Shown: in pieces, positions 7,460 through 15,404 of the stretch
Position numbering within the stretch: the stretch's first letter is position 1
Layout: every line of letters starts with the position of its first letter
NCBI RefSeq assembly: GCF_910589175.1
Contig: NZ_CAJURR010000030.1
Location: 1-25,817, forward strand
Direction: 5' to 3'
From: an uncultured Lactobacillus sp.
Lineage (GTDB): Bacteria; Bacillota; Bacilli; Lactobacillales; Lactobacillaceae
Length of the DNA: 25,817 nucleotides
Notes under the pieces: generated by a model
Database searches by the model: none
What the model saw: the letters and a program-made list of their open reading frames with translations, nothing else
Told to the model about the DNA's origin: nothing
Program-made: the position numbers and the translations under genes

Positions 7460-8212
7460 ATGGAACATAGTTGGATGCTCAAGTATTTTGCCGAATTTTT
7501 CGGTACGCTAATCATGGTTATGTTTGGTAACGGTGCCGTTGCCAACTCATTTTTAAAGGGAACTACTGGTAATGCTCACGATGGTAAAGCCAATGGTGGT
7601 TGGATCTTAATCGCCTTCAGTTTTGGTTTTGGTGTTATGCTTCCAGCAATGCTTTTTGGATCAATTTCTGGTAATCACCTTAACCCAGCCGTTACACTTG
7701 CTCAAGCCACTGCCGGCGTCTTCCCTTGGGCACAAGTAACACCTTACATTATTTCACAAGTTCTTGGTGCAATTTGTGGTCAACTTCTTATCATTACCAT
7801 TTACTGGCCATACATTAAAAAATCTACTGACTCTAACATCGTTTTTGCATGTTTTGCTACTAGTGACTGTGTTAACAGTAAATGGAATGGTTTCATTTCT
7901 GAACTTGTCGGTACTGGTGTCTTGATGTTTGTTGCAATCGGTTTATACAAGGGTATGTTCTTCAAACAAGCAGTTGATATTGCGAATATCGGTGTAGGAT
8001 TCTTAATCACTGCTTTGGTTATGGCACTTGGTGGTCCAACTGGCCCAGCCCTTAACCCAGCACGTGACTTCGGTCCAAGACTTGTTTACTCAATCTTACC
8101 AATTCCTAATAAAAAGGATGCTCACTGGAGCTATGGTTGGGTTCCGGTTGTTGCCCCTATTCTAGGTGCAATCATCGGAATTTTCCTTTACAAGATTCCA
8201 TTTGGACTTTAA
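7460..8212 (+). CDS. glpF: MIP/aquaporin family glycerol facilitator
   Basis: A 250-residue channel of the major intrinsic protein family, expected to pass glycerol and perhaps water or other small solutes across the membrane. Both half-helix signatures are present: GNHLNPAVTLA (NPA at about 75-77) and GPALNPARDFGPR (NPA at about 199-201). An Asp right after the second NPAR and an extended loop before the second half are typical of glycerol facilitators rather than strict water channels. Six membrane helices are visible. The frame opens at 7415, but the ATG at 7460 follows AGAGAGG and yields the family's normal start (MEHSWMLKYFAEFFGTL). No glpK or glpO lies beside it, so it seems to stand alone. 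Confidence 0.9.
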   Translation: MEHSWMLKYFAEFFGTLIMVMFGNGAVANSFLKGTTGNAHDGKANGGWILIAFSFGFGVMLPAMLFGSISGNHLNPAVTLAQATAGVFPWAQVTPYIISQVLGAICGQLLIITIYWPYIKKSTDSNIVFACFATSDCVNSKWNGFISELVGTGVLMFVAIGLYKGMFFKQAVDIANIGVGFLITALVMALGGPTGPALNPARDFGPRLVYSILPIPNKKDAHWSYGWVPVVAPILGAIIGIFLYKIPFGL

Positions 8213-8222
8213 TTATTCAGAC

Positions 8223-8253
8223 AAAAAAGCAGATCAGTCGATCTGCTTTTTTT
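8223..8253. terminator. Bidirectional rho-independent terminator
   Basis: A 13-bp perfect stem AAAAAAGCAGATC / GATCTGCTTTTTT with loop AGTC. It has a T run on both strands and lies between the convergent ends of the glycerol facilitator and the CPBP protease gene. Confidence 0.9.
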
Positions 8254-9037
8254 AATTTTCAATTGTATTAATCCTTTTATTAAAAGCATAAATACAAATT
8301 ATCGAAACAATTATTACAATTCCAAAAATAATTAATATCGGACCCCATGGTGAGGCTTCAGCATTCATATTTGCAATATTTGGTTGTAAATCTAATAAAA
8401 AATGCATTAGAATACATGGCCAGATTCGATTAGTAAAAATATGCAGATAGGAGAAGGCTAACCCGACAGCAGTTGCATAATAAACTTGTTGGAAAGTTGC
8501 ATCTAGCTGTGCCCCATGTCCTAAGTTAAGCAAATGGAATAAGCCAAATAAAACTGAAGAAAAAATGCTAGACCAAAGCAAAACGTACTGTTTATTTTCA
8601 AAAATTTTGGTAAATAAATTAAACAAAGTTACACGACAAAGAAATTCCTCTCCAATTCCAGCGGCTAAAGCAACACAAATAGAAGACCACATCATTTCAG
8701 GCATTAAATTAAAGACTTGTACCCAGCTTGCAATCAGATTCATTAAAAAGTATAAAGCTATTAACATAATACAAAAGATAATGGTTAAGATCTTGACTTT
8801 CCCCTCTTTAGGTAACTTAATAAAAACACGATCCGTTTTATAAAATATTTTTGCTCCCAGTGCTAAAAAGCAAACAATCACTAAATACAATATTGGGGCC
8901 CAAAGTTCAGAAAATGCTGTTACTATATGACCAGCTTCAGTATAAATTAGCAGATAGACTACTGATGCTATTGTGAGCCACTTAATCGATACACTAGTTT
9001 TATTGATTGCTAAATAATTATTATTCTTTTCTTTCAT
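8252..9037 (-). CDS. CPBP-family intramembrane metalloprotease (CAAX/Abi type)
   Basis: A 261-residue polytopic membrane protein carrying all motifs of the CPBP (Rce1-like, PF02517) family: EExxxR at E130-E131-R135, FGLFH with H168, and HFLLD with H212 and D216. About seven or eight membrane helices. In lactic acid bacteria members often sit near bacteriocin loci and some act in self-immunity (PlnI-type), while others have unrelated or unknown roles. A bacteriocin gene lies 1.6 kb upstream on the same strand, but with its own terminator and with tag and the AEC gene in between, so an immunity role is only a possibility. It is the last gene of the tag-AEC-CPBP operon, 15 bases after the AEC gene. 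Confidence 0.85.
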   Translation of the reverse strand: MKEKNNNYLAINKTSVSIKWLTIASVVYLLIYTEAGHIVTAFSELWAPILYLVIVCFLALGAKIFYKTDRVFIKLPKEGKVKILTIIFCIMLIALYFLMNLIASWVQVFNLMPEMMWSSICVALAAGIGEEFLCRVTLFNLFTKIFENKQYVLLWSSIFSSVLFGLFHLLNLGHGAQLDATFQQVYYATAVGLAFSYLHIFTNRIWPCILMHFLLDLQPNIANMNAEASPWGPILIIFGIVIIVSIICIYAFNKRINTIEN

Positions 9038-9052
9038 TTTTCCATTTTCCTT

Positions 9053-9991
9053 CTATATTCCCATTAAATTAGCCAAACTAATTATGACTGGAAGAGTAAT
9101 AATTGCTACTAAAGTAGATAAACACATTAATTTAGTAGGAAATTTTACTTCAAAATTACTGATTAAGCTAAAAAGCACTACTACTCCTGCTACTGGACAA
9201 GCTGCCATAATTAAAGTTGTCATTTTCGCAATTGATGGAAGTGGTAAAACTAGTAAAAAAACTAAAATTATTAATGGGAAAAACAGATTTCTAACTAATA
9301 CCCCACTCCAAACTAACTTATCATGCCAGTCTTCTTTTAAATTAATAGCTCCAAGATTTGTACCAATAACAATCATACTTAGCGGAGTATTCAAATTAGC
9401 AATATAGTTCATCGGATCAGAAACTATATCAGGTAATTTAATTTGAATTACAAATAATATCATCCCTACAATAGCTGCAATAATATTAGGGTTAACTATG
9501 GCTTGATGGAAACTTTCTTTAAATGATTGCTTTTTTCTAGTAAACATTCTAATGCCATGTGTCCACATAAAGATGTTATAAATAATCAAATATGGTACCG
9601 CGAAAAACACACCATTATTCCCTAAAAGTGCCTGTACTAAAGGTATTCCCATAAAGCCCGCATTAGTATAAGTTCCCGCATATCGTAGAATTGTTCTTTT
9701 TTGCTCGTCTTTAATTGTTCTTTTGTTAAAGAGAATCGAACTTACAATAATTTTAAACACAAATAAAACGAGTACTAGTAAAAAAATCAAACTAAATTGT
9801 ATTAATCTAGTAACTGAAAAAGATTGGCGAAAAGAATTAATAATTAGGCATGGGGATACTACATAAAGAAGGATCTTAGTTAAATCTTTTACTGTTTGTT
9901 CATGGAGAAATTTTACCTGGTAGCAAATCCAGCCAACAAACATCAAGATAAACATAATCACTACTTGTTTTGTTGGTAGTAATAAAGGCAT
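9053..9991 (-). CDS. AEC (auxin efflux carrier) family permease
   Basis: A 312-residue integral membrane protein of the AEC family (PF03547). Ten or so hydrophobic helices are arranged in two halves around a central charged loop (TRKKQSFKESF). Characteristic features are YVVSPCLIINSF near residue 45, YTNAGFMGIPLVQALLG in the middle and the TLIMAACPVAGVVVLFS stretch near the end. Bacterial members include malate/citrate-type permeases and uncharacterised carriers; the substrate is not evident. Its ATG overlaps the tag stop codon (TAATG), with GGAG inside the end of tag, so the two are translationally coupled. Confidence 0.85.
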   Translation of the reverse strand: MPLLLPTKQVVIMFILMFVGWICYQVKFLHEQTVKDLTKILLYVVSPCLIINSFRQSFSVTRLIQFSLIFLLVLVLFVFKIIVSSILFNKRTIKDEQKRTILRYAGTYTNAGFMGIPLVQALLGNNGVFFAVPYLIIYNIFMWTHGIRMFTRKKQSFKESFHQAIVNPNIIAAIVGMILFVIQIKLPDIVSDPMNYIANLNTPLSMIVIGTNLGAINLKEDWHDKLVWSGVLVRNLFFPLIILVFLLVLPLPSIAKMTTLIMAACPVAGVVVLFSLISNFEVKFPTKLMCLSTLVAIITLPVIISLANLMGI

Positions 9992-10557
9992 TACAGTTCT
10001 CCATTCTTAAAACTACAATCTTCTATGTGATCGTTTATTAATCCAACTGCCTGTAAAAATGAATATATTGTTACTGGTCCCACAAACTTAAAACCCCTTT
10101 TTTTCATTTCTTTTGAAATTTGGTTGGATAATTCATTTGAAGCCGGAACATCCTCCATTTTTTTAGGATGATGATTTATTGGCTTAGGAATAAACTCAGT
10201 TAGAATTTGTTTGAAAGTTTGATTGTTGTTTTCTAGTTTAACTAAAACTTTTGCATTATTAATTGCAGCATTAATCTTTAGTCGATTACGTACAATCCCT
10301 TTATCTTGCATTAATCTTTCAAAATCATCTTCATTAAATTTGGCTATTTCATGATAGTCGAAATTTGCAAATGCCTTTCGAAAATTTTCCCGTTTATTTA
10401 AAATTGTTTCCCAAGATAATCCCGATTGAAAACTTTCTAATACAAGCATCTCATATAAGTAAGTTGAATCTAGATTCAACTTACCCCACTCTTTATCATG
10501 ATATTTTTGATAGAGTGGATTTTTACTATTTCCCCAACTACAACGCATTTTTTCCAT
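9991..10557 (-). CDS. tag: DNA-3-methyladenine glycosylase I
   Basis: A 188-residue base-excision repair enzyme that removes 3-methyladenine from alkylated DNA in the cytoplasm. The zinc-snap ligands known from E. coli Tag are all present at matching positions: C6 (MRCSWG), H20 (YHDKEWG), H177 and C181 (INDHIEDC). The LESFQSGLSWETIL segment with the conserved Glu and the helix-hairpin-helix-like IVRNRLKINAAINNA region are also recognisable. GAGGTG lies 6 bases before the ATG. It is the first gene of an operon with the AEC permease and CPBP protease; pairing with those membrane proteins has no obvious functional logic. Confidence 0.95.
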   Translation of the reverse strand: MEKMRCSWGNSKNPLYQKYHDKEWGKLNLDSTYLYEMLVLESFQSGLSWETILNKRENFRKAFANFDYHEIAKFNEDDFERLMQDKGIVRNRLKINAAINNAKVLVKLENNNQTFKQILTEFIPKPINHHPKKMEDVPASNELSNQISKEMKKRGFKFVGPVTIYSFLQAVGLINDHIEDCSFKNGEL

Positions 10558-10579
10558 TTTTCACACCTCATTTTTATCA

Positions 10580-10588
10580 ATTATAGCA
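10580..10588 (-). promoter_or_regulatory. Extended -10 promoter of the tag operon
   Basis: On the - strand TGCTATAAT, an extended -10, 23 bases before the tag start. The -35 region falls inside the terminator hairpin of the upstream bacteriocin gene, so terminator and promoter are packed together. Confidence 0.55.
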
Positions 10589-10620
10589 AAATAGACAGAC
10601 ATAAAAGTCTGTCTATTTTT
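10588..10620 (-). terminator. Rho-independent terminator of the bacteriocin gene
   Basis: A 13-bp perfect stem AAAATAGACAGAC / GTCTGTCTATTTT with a 6-base loop, flanked by A and T runs on both sides. It starts 5 bases after the stop of the helveticin-like gene. Confidence 0.85.
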
Positions 10621-10624
10621 CATT

Positions 10625-11620
10625 CTAAAATTTTTCAACTTGGTAAATACGATTCATTAGAGTTGTTAAATCACTATTTCGCTGATGATAAGCTACTGTT
10701 AAGTAAAGACAGTCACTAGTTACTTGAATTCCCTCAAATTCAGTACAAAAATCTAAAGCATCAAATTTTAAGCTATTATCTAAATTAACTGCAGACCACT
10801 TATCTGGATTAGTCATCCCCCACGGAATTTTAACAATTTCACGCGGCTTTCCCTGTTTTGGAAAACCTAAAAAAGTTGTATGCGGACTTGGTTGACTTGA
10901 AATATAGATATCCTTATTATCATCTATTCCGTATCCCTGAATAGAGACAATCTTTTGGTCATTAAAATGAGGGACCATAAATGCTCCTAAGCATGTTAAA
11001 TTCTCAATATTAATATCTTCAGCTTTTTCTTCTGCCTCATCTAACTTATTATTTACTTCGTTAAGGTCATAGAGTGCAAAATAGCCGGTATGATTTATAT
11101 CAATACTTGCAACCAAGAAATAATGACCATTTGGTGAAACAGTGGCTTCTACTCTTACTAAATCTTTTCCCGGATAAACTGTACCTCCATCTCCATACCC
11201 AGCCCCTGCTCGATTAAGATAAGAAAGCCGTGGTAACTCGGTATTATTAGCAAATACTTGTGTTTGATACCCAGGCACTGTTACTCTTGCAATTTGGGTT
11301 GTCCAATAGGTACTTCCATGTCTTTTTGGCTTAGTACCAACAAACCATTTATTATTTTCTCCGCTTTGCACCCAGGTCTGTGTATGTCCACCAGCAGTTC
11401 CAGCTGAATTTGGCCCTTTTAAATATAAAGCTGGATGTTCTTCATCAAAAGTAACAGTTTCGCTATCATTCGGAGTTTGATACACAACAACGTCACTTTG
11501 TCTATGAAGAAGCTGCAAGGCAAAAACATTACTTCCAACAATTGATGAAGCTTGAACTACAACATGGTGTATATTCTCTAACTTATTTACTAAACGTATT
11601 TGTGTTTCTTTTCCAATCAT
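10625..11620 (-). CDS. Helveticin J-family class III bacteriocin
   Basis: A 331-residue protein recognised as a homologue of helveticin J (333 residues), the large heat-labile bacteriocin of L. helveticus. Shared segments include AGGHTQTW (about residue 75), IARVTVPG, LPRLSYLNRAG (about 130), a VSPNGHYFLVASI repeat-like strand, SIQGYGIDDNKDIYISSQ and the closing YLTVAYHQRNS...IYQVEKF. These fit a beta-propeller-like fold. No signal peptide or double-glycine leader is visible, as in helveticin J. The frame runs to 11683, but the ATG at 11620 has GAAAGGA 11 bases upstream and gives the right length. It has its own promoter and terminator; no dedicated exporter or immunity gene adjoins it. Confidence 0.85.
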   Translation of the reverse strand: MIGKETQIRLVNKLENIHHVVVQASSIVGSNVFALQLLHRQSDVVVYQTPNDSETVTFDEEHPALYLKGPNSAGTAGGHTQTWVQSGENNKWFVGTKPKRHGSTYWTTQIARVTVPGYQTQVFANNTELPRLSYLNRAGAGYGDGGTVYPGKDLVRVEATVSPNGHYFLVASIDINHTGYFALYDLNEVNNKLDEAEEKAEDINIENLTCLGAFMVPHFNDQKIVSIQGYGIDDNKDIYISSQPSPHTTFLGFPKQGKPREIVKIPWGMTNPDKWSAVNLDNSLKFDALDFCTEFEGIQVTSDCLYLTVAYHQRNSDLTTLMNRIYQVEKF

Positions 11621-11662
11621 AACTGGACAATTCCTTTCTTTATTTATCCTGCTTGCAAATTT

Positions 11663-11691
11663 ATTATGAGCGATTTGAATCAAGACAACAA
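11663..11691 (-). promoter_or_regulatory. Predicted promoter of the helveticin-like gene
   Basis: On the - strand TTGTTG, a 17-base spacer and CATAAT, about 43 bases before the chosen start codon. Confidence 0.5.
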
Positions 11692-11746
11692 ATAAAGTAC
11701 ACTGCTATCATAAATCTAAATTGGATAAAGGAATTGATAGAAAATA

Positions 11747-12958
11747 ATGGCTAAAAAACGCATAAACATTCTAATTTTTAGTAGTATATGGAGTTTTATT
11801 ATTGGTATCTTAACTGCCTTATATCTTAATCTAATTAATTATATTATTGACTTTATTTGGGGTTATTTTAATCATCATACTAACTTTCATTTACGTACTA
11901 TTTATCCTTTCCTTGTTTGTATTCCATTTGGAATAATCATTGGATTTTTAGTAAAAAAACTAGGTTCTTATCCGCTAACAATTGAAGAAATATTGCATGA
12001 CGTTCGCAGTAATGGAAAAGTCGATTATCATTCCTGGTGGAAATCACTTACGTTAGGTCTATTGTCATTAGGAGCTGGTGGAAGCATTGGACCTGAAGCT
12101 TCAACTACTGTCCTTACTTCGGGGATGATAAATTGGCTCGGGGATAAAATTAGATTGATGACTGCTCACTACAAAAGCTGGATTCATTTTTGGCAAGTAC
12201 ACGTTGATAAAGATGCACTATTACAGTCCCCAAAGTTTAGTGATCTTTTTAGAACTAAAAATCATAAAAAGTGGTTCATTACCTTTAATATTTTAATTGG
12301 ATTAATTGGAACAATTTTAATCTTTAAACTTTTTCCTGAAGAAGGGGCATTCGGAATTCATGAACGTCCAATTCACTGGTCCTGGACTATCCTCTCGTAC
12401 AGTTTAGTTCCTATCATAACTGGGATGATTTTTGCATATTTCTTCTTATATCTAGAAAAAGTATTTACCAAAGTGGAAAGTTGGGCATTACCACCACTTT
12501 TAAAAGCAACATTATGGGGTATAGTCCTAAGTTTTTTAACCTTAGTAACTGATTACGCAATTTTTTCAGGCGAATTTCACATTGTTCCTTTTTCTAAAAC
12601 TGCTCTCTCATATTCACCACTCTTCTTACTGTTAATTGCCCTAATTAAAACAATTTCTACGCATGCTGGTTTTGCAATGGGCTGGCGTGGAGGTAAAATT
12701 TTCCCAGCGATTTTTGCTAGTGTTGCTGTTGGTGCCACAATTGCTCAATTCATCCCTATCCAGCCCGCAATTACTGTATCACTAACAGTAGCTGCCAGCA
12801 TTACTATTATTTTAGAAAAACCCCTCCTTACCGCCGTTTTGTTAATTTTTTTATTACCAATTTCATTAGCTCCACTTATTTTTATTACTGCTTATGTAGT
12901 TATAATGATACATAAGTTTCTTATGAAAAAAGTCGGTTTAAAATCCTTAATTTACTAA
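11747..12958 (+). CDS. CLC-family chloride channel/transporter
   Basis: A 403-residue membrane protein of the CLC family with about ten or more hydrophobic segments. The selectivity region reads GAGGSIGPEAS (112-118), the GxxxP-type motif, and the later loop GWRGGKIFPAIFASVAVGA matches the GxFxP motif region. Where proton-coupled CLC exchangers carry the gating glutamate (GREGP), this protein has isoleucine (GSIGP), followed by a Glu two residues after that Gly. That variant is seen in a distinct bacterial subgroup, so transport mode cannot be assumed. No C-terminal CBS domains. The RBS (AAAGGA) is rather far from the ATG. The next gene follows after 46 bases without a terminator, so co-transcription is possible. 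Confidence 0.8.
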   Translation: MAKKRINILIFSSIWSFIIGILTALYLNLINYIIDFIWGYFNHHTNFHLRTIYPFLVCIPFGIIIGFLVKKLGSYPLTIEEILHDVRSNGKVDYHSWWKSLTLGLLSLGAGGSIGPEASTTVLTSGMINWLGDKIRLMTAHYKSWIHFWQVHVDKDALLQSPKFSDLFRTKNHKKWFITFNILIGLIGTILIFKLFPEEGAFGIHERPIHWSWTILSYSLVPIITGMIFAYFFLYLEKVFTKVESWALPPLLKATLWGIVLSFLTLVTDYAIFSGEFHIVPFSKTALSYSPLFLLLIALIKTISTHAGFAMGWRGGKIFPAIFASVAVGATIAQFIPIQPAITVSLTVAASITIILEKPLLTAVLLIFLLPISLAPLIFITAYVVIMIHKFLMKKVGLKSLIY

Positions 12959-13004
12959 TTAATGCTAAAATTAAAACAATTTAAAAGAAAGAAGGCATTC
13001 AATT

Positions 13005-13463
13005 ATGGCTGCTACTACAGAAGACAATTATCAACTATTATTAAAACAAGCCCAAGCATTAGTTGAAGGCGAAAACGATTGGATTGCAAATACGGCAAAT
13101 ATTTCTGCTTTATTATTTAATTCACTTGATAATGTTAACTTTGCCGGTGTATATCGTTATGATAACCAAGAATTGATTCTTGGCCCTTTCCAGGGAAAAC
13201 CAGCTTGTGTTCATATTCAAATTGGCAAAGGGGTATGCGGAACAGCTGCAAAAGAAAAGCAAACTCAAATTGTAAAAAATGTGCATGAGTTTGCTGGACA
13301 TATTGCCTGCGATAGTGAGTCAAATTCTGAAATTGTTGTCCCTATTTTTAAAACAAATGGCGATTTATGGGGAGTTTTTGATTTCGATTCAACTAAATTA
13401 TCTAACTTCGATGAGTTAGATCAAAAATACTTAGAAGAAATTTCTAAGGTGTTTAAATTCTAA
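13005..13463 (+). CDS. msrC: Free methionine-(R)-sulfoxide reductase (GAF domain)
   Basis: A 152-residue single GAF-domain enzyme that reduces free methionine-R-sulfoxide, an oxidative-damage repair function in the cytoplasm. The three family cysteines are present as C68 (GKPACVHI), C78 (GKGVCGTA) and C102 (HIACDSES). Their spacings of 10 and 24 residues equal those of E. coli fRMsr (C84, C94, C118). Substrate-pocket motifs GPFQGKPAC and EIVVPIF...WGVFDFDS are intact. AGAAGG lies 9 bases before the ATG. No terminator follows directly; an IS element begins within about 20 bases and appears to have separated this gene from a hairpin now at 15593. Confidence 0.9.
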   Translation: MAATTEDNYQLLLKQAQALVEGENDWIANTANISALLFNSLDNVNFAGVYRYDNQELILGPFQGKPACVHIQIGKGVCGTAAKEKQTQIVKNVHEFAGHIACDSESNSEIVVPIFKTNGDLWGVFDFDSTKLSNFDELDQKYLEEISKVFKF

Positions 13464-13494
13464 AAATCAATTTTTTAATGAAATCCGCCCGTAA

Positions 13495-13518
13495 ATCCCC
13501 GTATTTTAATGCGGGGAT
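13495..13518. repeat. Left-end subterminal hairpin of the IS element
   Basis: Inverted repeat ATCCCCG / CGGGGAT with a 10-base loop, overlapping the last codons of tnpA. Foot hairpins like this are what TnpA Y1 recognises as single-stranded DNA at IS200/IS605 ends. It could also terminate tnpA transcription weakly. Confidence 0.65.
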
Positions 13519-13970
13519 GGATAGGGCTTACCATCTTTGATTGCGTTATAGACTTGATCGTTGATGTATTTCTCTACCACTTCTTTTGACATATTGCCTA
13601 CACTGCCAAAATAATAGCTTGGCGACCATAGATGTCCGCCCCACATCTTGTTTTGCCTAATTTCGGGATGTGCCTGTAAAAACAACCTGCCACTTCTGCC
13701 TTTTAGAGCCTTGATTACACTAGAACCAGATTTAGAAGGCTTAAAGCTAACCAATAAGTGAACATGTTCGGGCATGATCTCCATTTTTTCTATCTTAATT
13801 TGATTATCCTTGGCAATCTGCAATAAAAGCTTTCGCATTTCTTCGGCTAAATTGGTATTTGTAAAAATCTGATTGCGGTATTTGGTACACCAAATCAAAT
13901 GATAATGAGTATTGTAGACGTAGTGCTTTTCATAGCCTGCGTCTTTTATTTTGTCTTTCTTTTTTATCAT
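13506..13970 (-). CDS. tnpA: IS200/IS605 transposase TnpA (Y1 HUH)
   Basis: A 154-residue Y1 single-strand transposase that cuts and joins the element's ends as single-stranded DNA through a 5'-phosphotyrosine. The HUH motif is EHVHLLV (H69, H71) and the catalytic tyrosine is Y135 in VVEKYINDQ. The YHLIWCTKYRNQIF opening and WSPSYYFGSVG segment are standard. Length is normal and no frame break is seen, so it should be active. It is divergent from tnpB across a shared symmetric promoter. The only RBS-like sequence (AAAGAGG) is about 15 bases from the ATG, hinting at weak translation. Confidence 0.93.
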   Translation of the reverse strand: MIKKKDKIKDAGYEKHYVYNTHYHLIWCTKYRNQIFTNTNLAEEMRKLLLQIAKDNQIKIEKMEIMPEHVHLLVSFKPSKSGSSVIKALKGRSGRLFLQAHPEIRQNKMWGGHLWSPSYYFGSVGNMSKEVVEKYINDQVYNAIKDGKPYPSPH

Positions 13971-14010
13971 AGGAAATACTTTTAACCTCTTTGTTTATAA
14001 GTGTTTACTA

Positions 14011-14042
14011 TTGATTATAATATCTACATAGTCTATAATCAA
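14011..14042. promoter_or_regulatory. Symmetric overlapping divergent promoter for tnpA and tnpB
   Basis: Inverted repeat TTGATTATA / TATAATCAA separated by 14 bases. On the + strand it reads TTGATT, 17 bases, TATAAT; on the - strand it reads exactly the same, so each strand's -35 overlaps the other's -10. Polymerase can occupy only one direction at a time. Confidence 0.65.
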
Positions 14043-14069
14043 ATCATATCAACAAAGGGGGGTGAAAAA

Positions 14070-15404
14070 ATGAAAAGAATGAGCAGTTTAGAATATCACT
14101 TTGGCGTAAAAGTAAGATTCTATCCTAGCAATAATCAAAAGAAAATGATTAAGCAGAATTATGACGCACAGCGTTTTGTTTATAACCAATACGTTGGCGC
14201 TGGCCGTTTGATTTATCACGTTAAAAAGGCCAATAGGATCAAACAGCTTAGCAGCGGTTTGCCCTTTGTAATGCCGGGAATGTCTGAATATGAAAATCAA
14301 CAGGCATTAAGAATGATTGATACGCAAGACTTAATTTCCAAACCTAAAAATATTAGAGATAAATATGATTTCTTGCGTGTTGAAGACATTGATAGCTTGG
14401 CTATCGCCAATGCAATTCAAAATTATCACAAAGCATGGAGAAACTATCATAAAATTGGCTATGGAATACCAACCTTTCACAAGAAACGAAGCAACTGGTC
14501 ATATCAGACTAACTGTCAGTACATAAAGCAAAACGAAGCCTATCTTGATAATGGCACGGTTAGATTTATTGACGCCAAGCATGTTAAGCTTCCTAAACTA
14601 GGAACAGTGAGAATTGTAGGATTGCGCAAGCTGATTAAAAAGCGCCTGCTTGACCGTATTCCTACTCGAATCGGCACTGCTTCAATTAAGAAAACGGCAG
14701 ACGATCAGTTTTATCTTTCTTTACAGCTGGGAAGTGATATTGCCTTTGTCAAAGACTATACTAAAACACAAAAGCAGATCGGCATTGATCTTAACTTGGA
14801 TAATTTCTTGACGGATTCTAACGGTGCAATGGTAGCTAATCCAAGGTTTTATCGCAGAGCCAAGAAAAAGCTCGCCCACGCTCAAAGAATACTTTCACGT
14901 AGAGAACGCAGAGCCAAAAAAGAAGGACGCTCTTTGTGTGAATCCAAGAACTATCAAAAACAGCGCCTAGCCGTCGCTAAACTGCACGACAGGATTCGCA
15001 GACAGAGACAAGACTTCTTGCACGTTCTTTCTACTGCATTAATCAAAAACCACGATTTAGTAGTAGCCGAAGAACTAAGAAGTAAAAATCTGTTAAAGAA
15101 TCATGCTCTTGCCCAATCTATTTCTGATGCAGGATGGCGGAGTTTCTTAACCATGCTCGAATATAAAGCTGATCTTCATGGCAAAAAGTTTGTCACGATT
15201 GATCCAAAATTTACTACGCAAAGGTGTCATAACTGCGGAAACATAATGGGACAAAACGGCTATAAGAAACTTACGCTTAAGGATCGGAAATGGACTTGCC
15301 CAGTATGCGGAATTTATCACATAAGAGATTGGAATGCTTCTATAAACATCTTAGAAAAAAGCAAAGGTATTTGGAAAAATCCTAAAATAAAAAAGGCAAT
15401 CTAA
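14070..15404 (+). CDS. tnpB: TnpB, RNA-guided transposon nuclease (OMEGA)
   Basis: A 444-residue TnpB, the RuvC-type nuclease that uses an RNA from the element's right end to cut DNA matching the donor junction and so promotes retention of the element. The RuvC residues look complete: D240 (IGIDLNLDN), E334 (VVAEEL) and D420 (HIRDWNASINI). The zinc finger is C386/C389 and C410/C413. An N-terminal OB-like region and a basic helical segment (KKLAHAQRILSRRERRAKK) are also present. The frame opens at 14001, but the ATG at 14070 has AAAGGGGGG 9 bases upstream and begins like other TnpBs. The 3' end probably overlaps the guide RNA scaffold. No damage was seen. Confidence 0.92.
   Translation: MKRMSSLEYHFGVKVRFYPSNNQKKMIKQNYDAQRFVYNQYVGAGRLIYHVKKANRIKQLSSGLPFVMPGMSEYENQQALRMIDTQDLISKPKNIRDKYDFLRVEDIDSLAIANAIQNYHKAWRNYHKIGYGIPTFHKKRSNWSYQTNCQYIKQNEAYLDNGTVRFIDAKHVKLPKLGTVRIVGLRKLIKKRLLDRIPTRIGTASIKKTADDQFYLSLQLGSDIAFVKDYTKTQKQIGIDLNLDNFLTDSNGAMVANPRFYRRAKKKLAHAQRILSRRERRAKKEGRSLCESKNYQKQRLAVAKLHDRIRRQRQDFLHVLSTALIKNHDLVVAEELRSKNLLKNHALAQSISDAGWRSFLTMLEYKADLHGKKFVTIDPKFTTQRCHNCGNIMGQNGYKKLTLKDRKWTCPVCGIYHIRDWNASINILEKSKGIWKNPKIKKAI

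Noticed and set aside
8565..8843. 92-codon + strand ORF
   Set aside because: It is the mirror frame of the CPBP protease gene, lacks an RBS, and its residues follow from the opposite strand's AT-rich membrane codons.
9084..9407. 107-codon + strand ORF
   Set aside because: Antisense to the AEC permease, no RBS, no recognisable family.
13135..13323. 62-codon - strand ORF within msrC
   Set aside because: Antisense shadow of a gene whose three catalytic cysteines fix the true frame.
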